This document shows positions 34,655 through 43,724 of a stretch of DNA of 64,000 nucleotides, piece after piece. Positions within the stretch are counted from its first letter, which is position 1; every line of letters starts with the position of its first letter. A program made the position numbers and the translations under genes. A model generated the notes under the pieces. That model did not search any database. It was not told the DNA's origin and saw only the letters and a list, made by a program, of their open reading frames with translations. Source of the stretch: an uncultured Oscillospiraceae bacterium (GTDB lineage Bacteria > Bacillota > Clostridia > Oscillospirales > Oscillospiraceae); assembly GCA_934569225.1 (NCBI GenBank), contig CAKTKC010000003.1, forward strand, positions 62,001 through 126,000, given 5' to 3'.

Positions 34655-35791
34655 ATGATCGCAATGAAATTGGGTTGGGCGGTGCTGGAGGGCATCTGCG
34701 TCTGGCTTACCCTGTATTACGGGAGCGGCGGCGCGTTGGCTCTGGCGGCGATGCTGCTGATCTTGCCCCTGGGCAGCCTCCCGATTCACCTTTTCCTGAG
34801 AAAACGGCTTCGGGTTTGGGTAGAAGCGCCCGCCGTGGCGCGGAAAGGGGACGAGGGCAGCGTCACGGTCTGCCTGGAAAATCCCACGCTGCTGCCCGCT
34901 CTGCGCATCCGCTGCCGGGTAACGACCCGGAATCAGCTGAATGGTGAGAGCTGCACCCAGAACGTCATGATGTGGGCGTTTCCCAAAAGGGAACGGTGCA
35001 CGTCTCTGCGCTTAGGAAGCGAATACTGCGGACGCATCCGGATCTCCGTGGAGCAGGTGAAGCTCTATGACTGCTTCGGCCTGGTCGGCGTCCGCTGCGG
35101 ATGCACTGCCGAGGCGCACATGACGGTGCAGCCGGACACCTTCCCCATTCGAGTGAATCTGATTCCCAATCCCGACAGCCAGGAGGACGGCGACAGCTAT
35201 TCTCAGGAGCGTCCCGGCGCCGACCTGACGGAGACGTTCCAGATTCGGGAATACGTCCCCGGCGACAGCATTCGGCAAATCCACTGGAAACTCAGCGGGA
35301 AATTTGACCGGCTGATCGTCCGGGATCCGGCGCTGCCCATCACCCGCAATGTGCTGGTGTTCTGGGAGAGAACGGGGCAGTCCGGCAGTGTCAAACGCAT
35401 TGACGCCCAGGCGGAAACGGTGGTGTCAGCGTGCCGGAGCCTGTCGGACAGCGGCGTCCAGTTCACCCTTGGATGGAACGATACGGACAGCAACGTCTGC
35501 GTCCTGCATGAGATCTGCGGCATGGAAGACTTGATCGGTGTTATCCCCCGGCTGCTGTGTGCTGCCGGAAGGAAGGACGGTGTCGGCGGCGCGACCCTTC
35601 TGGTACAGACCCGGCCGGATGCTCTGTGCGGGCACATGGTGTACATCGGGGAAGAACCCTGCGCCGATGTGTTGCAGATGCAGCGGCTGGGGCATGTCAC
35701 GGCGCTGCTCTGCGGCGAATCGCCTTTGGAGGGGAGCATCCCCTTCGACGTAGGGCGGTATCGGGAACAACTGGGAGAAATTGACGTGTAA
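34655..35791 (+). CDS. DUF58 domain-containing membrane protein
   Basis: A 378-residue protein with two closely spaced N-terminal hydrophobic segments (residues 8-50) and a cytoplasmic or surface DUF58 domain whose signature is clear: PGDSIRQIHWKLSGK (about 205-219) followed by LIVRDP. DUF58 proteins have a von Willebrand A-like fold and work with MoxR ATPases. It is 31 bp after the MoxR gene and 14 bp before the transglutaminase-fold gene, so the three form a unit. Start ATG follows GGAAGCAGG; a second in-frame ATG is three codons on. Confidence 0.88.
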   Translation: MIAMKLGWAVLEGICVWLTLYYGSGGALALAAMLLILPLGSLPIHLFLRKRLRVWVEAPAVARKGDEGSVTVCLENPTLLPALRIRCRVTTRNQLNGESCTQNVMMWAFPKRERCTSLRLGSEYCGRIRISVEQVKLYDCFGLVGVRCGCTAEAHMTVQPDTFPIRVNLIPNPDSQEDGDSYSQERPGADLTETFQIREYVPGDSIRQIHWKLSGKFDRLIVRDPALPITRNVLVFWERTGQSGSVKRIDAQAETVVSACRSLSDSGVQFTLGWNDTDSNVCVLHEICGMEDLIGVIPRLLCAAGRKDGVGGATLLVQTRPDALCGHMVYIGEEPCADVLQMQRLGHVTALLCGESPLEGSIPFDVGRYREQLGEIDV

Positions 35792-35805
35792 GGGAGGCGA
35801 AAGCC

Positions 35806-38088
35806 TTGACCTCAAAAATAAAACAGGGAATGCACCTGCGCCAGCCTGAGAATTCGCCGGACGGCGGATGGATTCTCCAGATGCTGGCGGCGATGCTGGC
35901 CTGCGGGGCGCTGATGTTTACGCTTGCGTCGGTGTCGGGGTTCCGGACGGGAAATCTGCTGCCCATCCTGCTGGCGGCGGGCGGGTACGTGTGCATCGCT
36001 TACGGCGTGACCATCCGGTTTCAGAAGCAGCAGTGGTTTTTCCTTGGTGCGCTGGCCGTCCTGCTTCTGCTGGTGCTCATTTGCAGACAGCAGGTGCTGG
36101 AGGGCTATCGCCTGTTCTGGAATCAGATGCGCAATACCTATACCGCCGGGACGGGCTGGGTGCTTCCCGAATGGGAGACGCAGCTTCCGGCGGAGAAAAG
36201 CGGGCTGTGCCTGACGCTGTTTGCCGTGGCGGCGGCCAGCGCCGCAGCGCTGATTTGCTGCTGGCTGAGCAGCCGGGCGCCGGTTATTCTGGCGGTGCTG
36301 CTGCCCGCCGCCGCGTTGGCGGGAATGGCAGTTTTCAAAAGCGACGAGGTACTTCCCGGATTGGCCGCGTTGGCGGCTGCCGTGCTGATTCTTACCTACA
36401 GCGGGTGGCAGAGCTGGAAAGCGGCGTTCCCAGTCACGTTTGGCTGGATTCTTTGTGGAATCGCGGCGGGCTTGCTGCTTCTGGGCACGTCGATTCCCGG
36501 CGTGCAGAGCTGGACGCAGAAAATCGGCGAAGACAGCCGCAAGGCCATTCATGCCTGCCGCTATGAGACGAACAATACCGTGCTGCCCGAGGGCGACTTC
36601 ACGGATTATCAGAAGCAGAACGGCACCCGGCCGGGATTGGAAGTGACCATGTCGAACCCGGAAGCCCTGTACCTGCGGGGATTCACCGGGGCTACGCTGG
36701 AAGGCGATACATGGAGCACGGTGGAGCCTGCCGTTCTGGCGCAGAATCAGGCGCTTTTATACTGGCTGAACGAAAACGCCTTCCACCCGGCGGCGCAGTA
36801 TGCGTCGGCTTCCGCCGGGACGGACGGGGGAACGGGCAGCGTTTCCATTCAGAATATTGGCGCGTGCAGCGCTTATCAATACGTTCCCTTCTCCCTGCGG
36901 GACACGGGAAATTTACCGGCGGAAAATCTGAAAGAGGACAGCCTTCTCTCCGACGGGGAGAGGACGTACCGGTACTCCGTGGTGACCGGCGGCAAAAGTG
37001 GCATCGAGCGGACCCTGTCGTGGCTGCAAAACACCGATGACGCGCAGGTGCTGCAATACCGGAGGGCGGAAAGCGCGTACCGAAGCTTCGTGTACCGCAA
37101 TTACCTTCAGGTTCCGGAAAGCGTGACCCGGCTGCTGGGGAAGTACTGGGACGAAATCGCGGCGGGCTACGGCTCCCGGGAAAATCTCACCCTGCCTCAG
37201 GCGCAGGCCTGCACGTTGACGTTCCTGAGCCGGTGCTTCCCGGAGGAAGGAACGCCGGAGGATATGGAGCTGCCCCTGACCGCGGCGGAGGGGACGAGCT
37301 TCCAGTACGCCACGGTGGCGGTCATGACCCTGCGCCATTTTGGGATTCCGGCGCGATACGCCGAAGGGTACGTCATTTCGGAAGAAATGGCCGCTGCCGC
37401 CCAGGCGGACGAGCCTCTGACCGTGGACAGCCGCTGCGCCCGGGCGTGGGCGGAGGTCTATCAGGACGGGATCGGCTGGATTCCCATGGAGCTGACCCCC
37501 GGACTGGGCGAAATGCTGGAACAGAAGCCGGAGGAAAACCCGGACGAGGGAGACTCGGACAATGCCGAATCGGAGACTCAGCCGGAAGAGGAAACGACCC
37601 CCGAAGAGGACGGGACACAGGAACCTGAGCCGGACGGCGGCACCGTGACCAAAATCGCCAGAACCTTGCTGCTGGGCGTGCTGTGGGTACTTCTTGCCGT
37701 GCTTCTGCTGTTCCTGCTCCTGCTGCTCAGAAGAAAGCTGATTCGCAAGCGCAGGAAGCAGAAATATCAGCTGGAAGACGTAAATGAAGCCGTTTCCTGG
37801 ATTTTCGCGGACACGGCGGCGCTGCTGGAAAAGCTGGGACTGCGCAGAGGAAACGGCTCCATGCGGACGCTGCTGGAACCGGCGAAGCGGCGCTTCGGCG
37901 GCGATTACGCAACGGCGCTGGAAAAAGCCATCAGCCTGAACGACCGCGCCCTGTTCAGCAGCCATGCGCTTGCCCAGGCGCAGAGAGAGTCGGCGCTGAA
38001 ATTCTACGCCGATACCCAGGAGAGTCTAAAAAAGAATGTAAAATGGTACCACCGGGTGTGGATGAAATGGATTCAGTGCCTGTATTAA
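35806..38088 (+). CDS. Polytopic transglutaminase-fold protein with degenerate catalytic triad
   Basis: A 760-residue membrane protein with about six N-terminal hydrophobic segments (25-230), an extracellular transglutaminase-like core (about 460-570), an acidic linker, a final transmembrane helix (about 620-645) and a cytoplasmic tail resembling DUF4129. The three catalytic residues are replaced: the Cys position in EGTSFQYATVAVM is Ser, the His position in RCARAWAEVY is Arg, and the Asp position in IPMELTP is Glu. Peptide cross-linking or protease activity is therefore unlikely; a binding or scaffold role is inferred. Translation starts at a TTG (35806) behind GGGAGGCGAAAGCC. It completes the MoxR-DUF58-transglutaminase trio. 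Confidence 0.85.
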   Translation: MTSKIKQGMHLRQPENSPDGGWILQMLAAMLACGALMFTLASVSGFRTGNLLPILLAAGGYVCIAYGVTIRFQKQQWFFLGALAVLLLLVLICRQQVLEGYRLFWNQMRNTYTAGTGWVLPEWETQLPAEKSGLCLTLFAVAAASAAALICCWLSSRAPVILAVLLPAAALAGMAVFKSDEVLPGLAALAAAVLILTYSGWQSWKAAFPVTFGWILCGIAAGLLLLGTSIPGVQSWTQKIGEDSRKAIHACRYETNNTVLPEGDFTDYQKQNGTRPGLEVTMSNPEALYLRGFTGATLEGDTWSTVEPAVLAQNQALLYWLNENAFHPAAQYASASAGTDGGTGSVSIQNIGACSAYQYVPFSLRDTGNLPAENLKEDSLLSDGERTYRYSVVTGGKSGIERTLSWLQNTDDAQVLQYRRAESAYRSFVYRNYLQVPESVTRLLGKYWDEIAAGYGSRENLTLPQAQACTLTFLSRCFPEEGTPEDMELPLTAAEGTSFQYATVAVMTLRHFGIPARYAEGYVISEEMAAAAQADEPLTVDSRCARAWAEVYQDGIGWIPMELTPGLGEMLEQKPEENPDEGDSDNAESETQPEEETTPEEDGTQEPEPDGGTVTKIARTLLLGVLWVLLAVLLLFLLLLLRRKLIRKRRKQKYQLEDVNEAVSWIFADTAALLEKLGLRRGNGSMRTLLEPAKRRFGGDYATALEKAISLNDRALFSSHALAQAQRESALKFYADTQESLKKNVKWYHRVWMKWIQCLY

Positions 38089-38102
38089 GGAGAGAACATA
38101 GT

Positions 38103-41100
38103 ATGAAGAACTTGAGAAAGCGCCTTGCGTGTCTTCTGCTTTCCGCGCTGCTGCTCATCGGCTGCCTGCCGGTGACGGCGCTCGGGGCGGAAAACGGGTT
38201 TATTCTCGTGGCGGAGGCCGGCGGAAAGCTGGTCATCGCGCCGGAGTACGTTTCCTGTACGGCAGGTCAGACCGCTGCCCAGGCGCTGAGCGCCAGCGGA
38301 CACACCTTCACGGGGCTGGATACCGGGATGATCTCCGCCATCGACGGCGTGGCGGGCAACTTTACCCGCAGCGACGAAAACGGCGGTTACGACCTGTCCG
38401 TCAGCGCGGCGTCCATCGGCTATCTGCGTTTCAGCGAGGATATGGACAGTAAGCCCAGCGACGGACTGAAGCAGCTGATGACCGCCATGGCGGACTATAA
38501 GAAAAAGGGCAGCGACGTTCAGGCGGCCGCCAAAAAGGAATACGACACCGCCCGGGATTTGTTCGTGGGCATCAACAGCGAGTCCGCCAAGACCCTCGCG
38601 TCGAACCTGAATGATGCGGTCAGGAACTATGAAGACACCCTCACCGGCGAGCATTATCAGGTTCGCTTCACGGACGGTTCGGCGGCGTATTCCGACGGCA
38701 ACTACCCCGGCGTTTCCGTCACGGCGGTGAACGTCTATGGAAAGCAGTGGACGGACGACGGCGACGGCGTGCTGGAGCTGCCCAAGGGCGACTACACCTT
38801 CTGTGTCGAGCAGGCGGGACTGCGGTTTGCAGGCAAAATCACGGTCAGCGCCGCCGCGACGGTATCGGCAGAGCTTCCCCAGTCGGAGTGGCTGATCACC
38901 GACACCTTCCGCATTTCCGGAAGCTACGGCGAGGAAACCAACAAGGACAACAGATTCACGGACGAAGAGTGGCAGCCGGGGCAGTGGGCTGACAGAGAGG
39001 TGACGGTTCCGGTGCTGGACACCTTCACCGGCGCGGTCTACGCCTACGCGGAGTACGATACCGGCCTGCTGTCCGAGATCCCGACCCTGACGGCCATTTA
39101 TACCCTGGCAAGCACCGGCGATCGGATGGAAAAGGCGCTTGCGTTCCAGTCCCTGGCCAGCGGCGCTTACAGCGTGCTGGCACGGGGGGCGGCGGGCAAC
39201 ACCGTGATCTACCGCGTCACCAGTCAGGGCGAGGACGGCTACACCTATTCCCAGGACTACACGGTGAACTTTGCCCGCGTTCCCACCCTGGCATCCATCC
39301 GGGTCGAAGATCAGAGCGGCGTAGATCAGGCGGCTTCCATTCCCTTCGCGCCGAATACCATGGCATATACTTACAAGGTTCTGGACACGGTCACGGCAGT
39401 GACGATCACGGGGCAGCCGCTGGAAACCGGCTATACCGTAACGGTGGGCGGTAAGGACGCGGCAAATGGCGTGACGGTGGACGTTTCCGGCGAGACGGTC
39501 ATCCCGGTGACGGTTTCCGCCAACGGCTATTCCAGCACCTATACTTTGACGATCCAGCCCGGCGAGGGCAGGGGACTGTCCTTCCTGTCGGAGCGTTCCG
39601 TGACCGTTGAGGTGGTCAACAGCAACGGCGTGGTGATGCCCTATACGACCCTCCGGGAGTCCGCGACCCAGAACCGCTATCGCTACATTCTGGTTCCCGG
39701 AGAGACCTATCATTACGTTGCGACCCGGAATACCTACTATCATATCATCGACGATTTCGCCCTTGAGGAAGTGGCCGACAGCACCATCACCGTGGATTTC
39801 AGCGCTATGGGCGACTGGCTGACGGATATGGCCTACGGCATAAATGCCGCCGCTGCCTCCAGAAATTCGCTGAAAACCGACGATTCCTTCACTCCGGCGA
39901 CCCACAGCTACACGGTATCTTATGAGGACACGGAGCTTGCAGTCTATGCATGGGCCACAAGCAGTGAGAAAAACGTCGGCATTCAGGCAATTTATAACCA
40001 GGTATTCAGCAGCAGCCTGTACCACGGGAAGGAAAAAACCGTTGATCTGACCTCCGGTGCGACTTCCGGTGAACAGCTGCAACGCCTGCTGATGCAGAGA
40101 AACCCCATTGCGGGTACGGTCACCATCCGGTTGACAAAGGAAGAAAACGGCGTTACGTTTTATCAGGATTACGTAACCCGCTTCAACCGCACGCTGACGT
40201 TGAAAGACATGACAGCCCAGTGTGACGGCGCTGTGGCGGCACTGGAAAAAGAGGATGGAACCAAGGGCTTTGCCCCCGGCGTGAAGACCTATTCCGTGAC
40301 CGTCTCCATGGCGGCGCAGAATCTGGAGCTGTCCCTGTCCCGCTATGAGGATAACCCCTGCTACGGCGAAGAGGACGTGGGCTACCGCATCAAGGTGGAC
40401 GGCACGGACGTGACCACCGAAGGCGGCGCGGTCATCCCCCTGGACGGCACCATCAACACCCAGACGGTTACGGTTACGGTGGAAAATGACAAGGCTCCGG
40501 ACGGCACCGGAATCTATGCCCTGAACATTCTGAAATCTCCCCCGGTGGCAGTGACCTTCCAGGCGGAACCGGCGGATGCGCTGCTGCATCTGCGGGATGT
40601 TCTCACCGGCGTGCAGCAGCTGCCGGACGATGCGGGACATTACCTGCTCTGCGAGGGGAGCAGCTACAGCTACGCGCTGACAAAATACGGCTATGAAGCC
40701 GTGTCCGGCACCCTGACCGTGACCCGGGACGATGTCGGCGCTCTGGTGATCTCCAACGGAACGGAAACCTATCCCGTCACCGAGACGGAGGACGGCGGCG
40801 CGGCGGCCATCGCCTGGATGCTGAATGAGGCGGCGGCCAATCCTGCAATCGACCCGTCGATCCCGGCGCAGTGGGCGGATTTCCGCGGCTCGGAGACCAA
40901 CAACGGCGTCACCGGCGCCCCGCTTCCCACGGCGGCACAGGACGGCACATTGTACTGGGCGAACCAGTTGGGCGTGGGCTTTGATTCGGACGCCGTGGGC
41001 AGCCCGATTCTGGTGGACGGCGATATCATCACCTACGCGGGTGACAAGATTTACCGCGTGGACACCGTAAGCGGCAAGGTCAAGGCAAAGGCGAATATGG

Positions 41101-42662
41101 ATCACAAGTCCAGCTTCTCCATCACCCCGCCGGTTTACGCGGGCGGCATGGTCTTTGTGGCGCTGTCCGGCGGCACGGTGCAGGCGTTCAACGCGGCCAC
41201 GCTGGAATCTCTCTGGATTTACACGGATCCGCTGGGCGGACAGCCCAACTGCCCGCTGACGGTGAAAAACGGCTATCTCTACACCGGCTTCTGGAACAGC
41301 GAGACCGGCGACGCGAACTTCGTCTGCCTGTCCATCACCGATGAAGACCCGGCGCAGTCCAGAGAAAGCAAGTGCGCCTCCTGGTACTATACCAGCAAGG
41401 GCGGCTTCTACTGGGCAGGCGCTTACGTGTCCGACGATTTCCTGCTGGTGGGAACGGACGACGGCGCAGCCGGCTATACCAGCCAGACCTCCCGGCTGCT
41501 GCTCCTGGACACCGCCACGGGCGAGCTGCTGGACAGCTGGGACAATCTGAACGCGGATATCCGCAGCACGGTGGTTTATGACGCCGGAACCGACGCTTAC
41601 TATTTCACCTCCAAGGGCGGCACGTTCTACTCCGTCCAGGTGACCGGCGACCGGAAGCTGACGAGCAAGTGGAGCGTGAATCTGGCAAACGGCGTGGGCG
41701 GCGTTCCCATGAGTACATCCACACCTGTGGTCTACAACGGCAGAGCCTACATCGGCGTTTCCGGCGCGGGACAGTTTACCCCGTACTCCGGCCACAATAT
41801 CACGGTGATCGACGTGGGCGCAAAGCGCATTGCCTACCGCGTGGAGACCCAGGGCTATCCCCAGACCAGCGGTCTGCTGACGACGGCCTATGAGCAGGAA
41901 AGCGGCTGTGTGTATGTCTATTTCTTCGACAACATGACCCCCGGCAAGCTGCGGGTTCTGCGGGACAGAGCCGGACAGACAACGCCGGATTACGTCACCA
42001 CCGAGGGCGGCCGCACGACGGCCTACGCCCTGTTCACCCCCACGGGCGATCAGGCGCAGTATGCCATTTGCAGTCCCATCACCGACGAGTACGGCACGGT
42101 CTACTTCAAGAACGACTCGGCGCGGCTGATGGCCTACGGAAGCGCCATCGAGCGCCTTGAGATTACCCAGCAGCCGACAAAGACGACGTATGCGGAAGGG
42201 GAGACCTTCGACCCTGCCGGAATGGTCGTTACGGCGGTCTATGCCAACGGAATGACGAGGGACGTTACGGCCTACGTGACGTATAAGACCGAGCCGCTGG
42301 ATGCGGGCGATGCAGAATTCGCCATTTCCTTCCCCTATGTCATGTACCACAACGAGGAAAACGGAACGGAGATGAACTCCGGCGTTGAGACGATGGTGCC
42401 CGCTGTCACGCTGAATCTGACCGTGGGCGATGGACTTCTCGGCGACGTCAACGGCGACGGGAAGGTCGATCAGGCCGACGCCCAGATGATTCTGGACTTC
42501 GAGGCAAAGCACATTGACACGAAACTTTCCCTGAAGACAGCGGACGTCAGCGGCGACGGGGTCATCGACAGCAACGACGCCGTATTGATTCTCCAGTATG
42601 CTGCGGGAACTCTGAAGGAGTTCCCGGCGGCTGCACCGAAGGAAACGGAAGACAAAGAATAG
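38103..42662 (+). CDS. Giant secreted beta-propeller protein with C-terminal dockerin
   Basis: A 1519-residue exported protein with a signal peptide (LACLLLSALLLIGCLPVTALG). The N-terminal 900 residues hold several beta-sandwich modules, including cadherin-like ones (TYKVLDTVTAVTITGQ, HSYTVSYEDTELAVYAWAT). A PQQ-type beta-propeller covers about 919-1350 and is clearly paralogous to that of the 17686 protein (shared segments such as GGQPNCP, GFWNSE, GGFYWAGAYV). An Ig-like domain follows, then a type-I dockerin (DVNGDGKVDQAD, DVSGDGVIDSND, about 1446-1505) and a short charged tail. The ATG at 38103 follows AAGGAGAG. A cobalamin-capture role is suggested only by context; the propeller ligand is unknown. 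Confidence 0.87.
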   Translation: MKNLRKRLACLLLSALLLIGCLPVTALGAENGFILVAEAGGKLVIAPEYVSCTAGQTAAQALSASGHTFTGLDTGMISAIDGVAGNFTRSDENGGYDLSVSAASIGYLRFSEDMDSKPSDGLKQLMTAMADYKKKGSDVQAAAKKEYDTARDLFVGINSESAKTLASNLNDAVRNYEDTLTGEHYQVRFTDGSAAYSDGNYPGVSVTAVNVYGKQWTDDGDGVLELPKGDYTFCVEQAGLRFAGKITVSAAATVSAELPQSEWLITDTFRISGSYGEETNKDNRFTDEEWQPGQWADREVTVPVLDTFTGAVYAYAEYDTGLLSEIPTLTAIYTLASTGDRMEKALAFQSLASGAYSVLARGAAGNTVIYRVTSQGEDGYTYSQDYTVNFARVPTLASIRVEDQSGVDQAASIPFAPNTMAYTYKVLDTVTAVTITGQPLETGYTVTVGGKDAANGVTVDVSGETVIPVTVSANGYSSTYTLTIQPGEGRGLSFLSERSVTVEVVNSNGVVMPYTTLRESATQNRYRYILVPGETYHYVATRNTYYHIIDDFALEEVADSTITVDFSAMGDWLTDMAYGINAAAASRNSLKTDDSFTPATHSYTVSYEDTELAVYAWATSSEKNVGIQAIYNQVFSSSLYHGKEKTVDLTSGATSGEQLQRLLMQRNPIAGTVTIRLTKEENGVTFYQDYVTRFNRTLTLKDMTAQCDGAVAALEKEDGTKGFAPGVKTYSVTVSMAAQNLELSLSRYEDNPCYGEEDVGYRIKVDGTDVTTEGGAVIPLDGTINTQTVTVTVENDKAPDGTGIYALNILKSPPVAVTFQAEPADALLHLRDVLTGVQQLPDDAGHYLLCEGSSYSYALTKYGYEAVSGTLTVTRDDVGALVISNGTETYPVTETEDGGAAAIAWMLNEAAANPAIDPSIPAQWADFRGSETNNGVTGAPLPTAAQDGTLYWANQLGVGFDSDAVGSPILVDGDIITYAGDKIYRVDTVSGKVKAKANMDHKSSFSITPPVYAGGMVFVALSGGTVQAFNAATLESLWIYTDPLGGQPNCPLTVKNGYLYTGFWNSETGDANFVCLSITDEDPAQSRESKCASWYYTSKGGFYWAGAYVSDDFLLVGTDDGAAGYTSQTSRLLLLDTATGELLDSWDNLNADIRSTVVYDAGTDAYYFTSKGGTFYSVQVTGDRKLTSKWSVNLANGVGGVPMSTSTPVVYNGRAYIGVSGAGQFTPYSGHNITVIDVGAKRIAYRVETQGYPQTSGLLTTAYEQESGCVYVYFFDNMTPGKLRVLRDRAGQTTPDYVTTEGGRTTAYALFTPTGDQAQYAICSPITDEYGTVYFKNDSARLMAYGSAIERLEITQQPTKTTYAEGETFDPAGMVVTAVYANGMTRDVTAYVTYKTEPLDAGDAEFAISFPYVMYHNEENGTEMNSGVETMVPAVTLNLTVGDGLLGDVNGDGKVDQADAQMILDFEAKHIDTKLSLKTADVSGDGVIDSNDAVLILQYAAGTLKEFPAAAPKETEDKE

Positions 42663-42671
42663 GAGAACGTT

Positions 42672-43697
42672 ATGAACAGAAAATGGATCGCCCTTTTGCT
42701 GGCGCTGATTCTGGCGCTGTCTGTCTGCGGCTGCGCCGCAGACAAGCCGCAGACGGAGAATGTCGAAACGACTGCATCCGTGGAAACCCAGACGTCTGCC
42801 GGGCAGGGCACGGTAACGGACGAGGAGCTGACCCAGACCGCCCAGTGGCTGATGGAACAGATTCCCCAGCCGACCTACGGCTCTGTAGGGGGCGAGTGGG
42901 CAGTGTTCGGCCTGGCACGCTCCGGCGTTGCGGTGCCGAAGGAATACTTTGAAAGCTACGGCGAAAATGTGGCGGCCTACACGGCGGAACACGGCGGCGT
43001 ACTCCACGCGAAAAAATATACGGAGTATTCCCGCGTGATTCTGGCGTGGACGGCGCTGGGGAAGGATGCCGCGGACGTTGGCGGGTTCAACCTGCTGGTT
43101 CCTCTGGCGGACTTTGACCAGACGGTATTTCAGGGAATCAACGGCCCCATTTTCGCGCTGCTGGCGCTGGACAGCGGGGCGTATGACATCCCGGAAAACA
43201 CTGCCGGCACCACCCAGGCCACGCGAGACAGGTATGTGGATTACATTCTGGGCGCGGAGCTCCCCGACGGCGGCTGGTCGTTTGCGGGGGGCGACCCGGA
43301 GACGGACATCACGGCCATGGCGCTGCAGGCGCTGGCCAAATACCGCGACCGGAAGGATGTGTCCGAGGCGGTGGAGCGGGGACTGACCGTCCTGTCTCAG
43401 CAGCAGGAGGAAAACGGCGGCTTTGTCGCCTACGATTCGCAGAGCAGCGAGTCCATTGCCCAGGTGATCGTGGCGCTGACGGAGCTGGGCGTCAGCCTGA
43501 CCGACTCCCGGTTCGTCAAGGGCGGGAACACGCTGGTGAGCAGACTCCTGGAATTCCGGACGGAGAACGGCGCGTTCCGGCACATCCTCGACGGGGAAGA
43601 AGACGTGATGGCCACGGAACAGGGCTTCTACGCCCTGGTGGCCGTGAGCCGGGCGGAGCAGGGAAAATCCACCCTGTACACGATGACAGGGGCGTAA
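42672..43697 (+). CDS. Lipoprotein with intrinsic-factor-like alpha/alpha toroid (prenyltransferase-repeat fold)
   Basis: A 341-residue lipoprotein: signal peptide ending ALSVCGC, with the likely lipidated Cys at 21. The mature part is a series of helical-hairpin repeats of the terpenoid-cyclase/prenyltransferase toroid (GEWAVFGLARSG, YTEYSRVILAWTALGKD, QGINGPIFALLALDSG, DGGWSFAGGDPETDITAMAL, NGGFVAYDSQSSESIAQVIV, ENGAFRHILDG). The same fold forms the N-terminal alpha domain of intrinsic factor and transcobalamin. The next gene encodes a DUF4430 protein, equivalent to their beta domain, and the operon has a cobalamin riboswitch, so a two-subunit corrinoid-binding protein is a good inference. 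No catalytic motif of true cyclases or prenyltransferases is visible. Start ATG follows AGGAGAACGTT. Confidence 0.82.
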   Translation: MNRKWIALLLALILALSVCGCAADKPQTENVETTASVETQTSAGQGTVTDEELTQTAQWLMEQIPQPTYGSVGGEWAVFGLARSGVAVPKEYFESYGENVAAYTAEHGGVLHAKKYTEYSRVILAWTALGKDAADVGGFNLLVPLADFDQTVFQGINGPIFALLALDSGAYDIPENTAGTTQATRDRYVDYILGAELPDGGWSFAGGDPETDITAMALQALAKYRDRKDVSEAVERGLTVLSQQQEENGGFVAYDSQSSESIAQVIVALTELGVSLTDSRFVKGGNTLVSRLLEFRTENGAFRHILDGEEDVMATEQGFYALVAVSRAEQGKSTLYTMTGA

Positions 43698-43724
43698 AAA
43701 TACTTTCGCGGGGAGAAACAGCGA

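Noticed and set aside
17686..42662. PQQ-dependent dehydrogenases (because of PQQ-type propeller repeats)
   Set aside because: The propellers are parts of dockerin-bearing surface proteins, without the usual dehydrogenase length, cytochrome domains or pqq genes nearby. The repeat family is used here only as a fold label.
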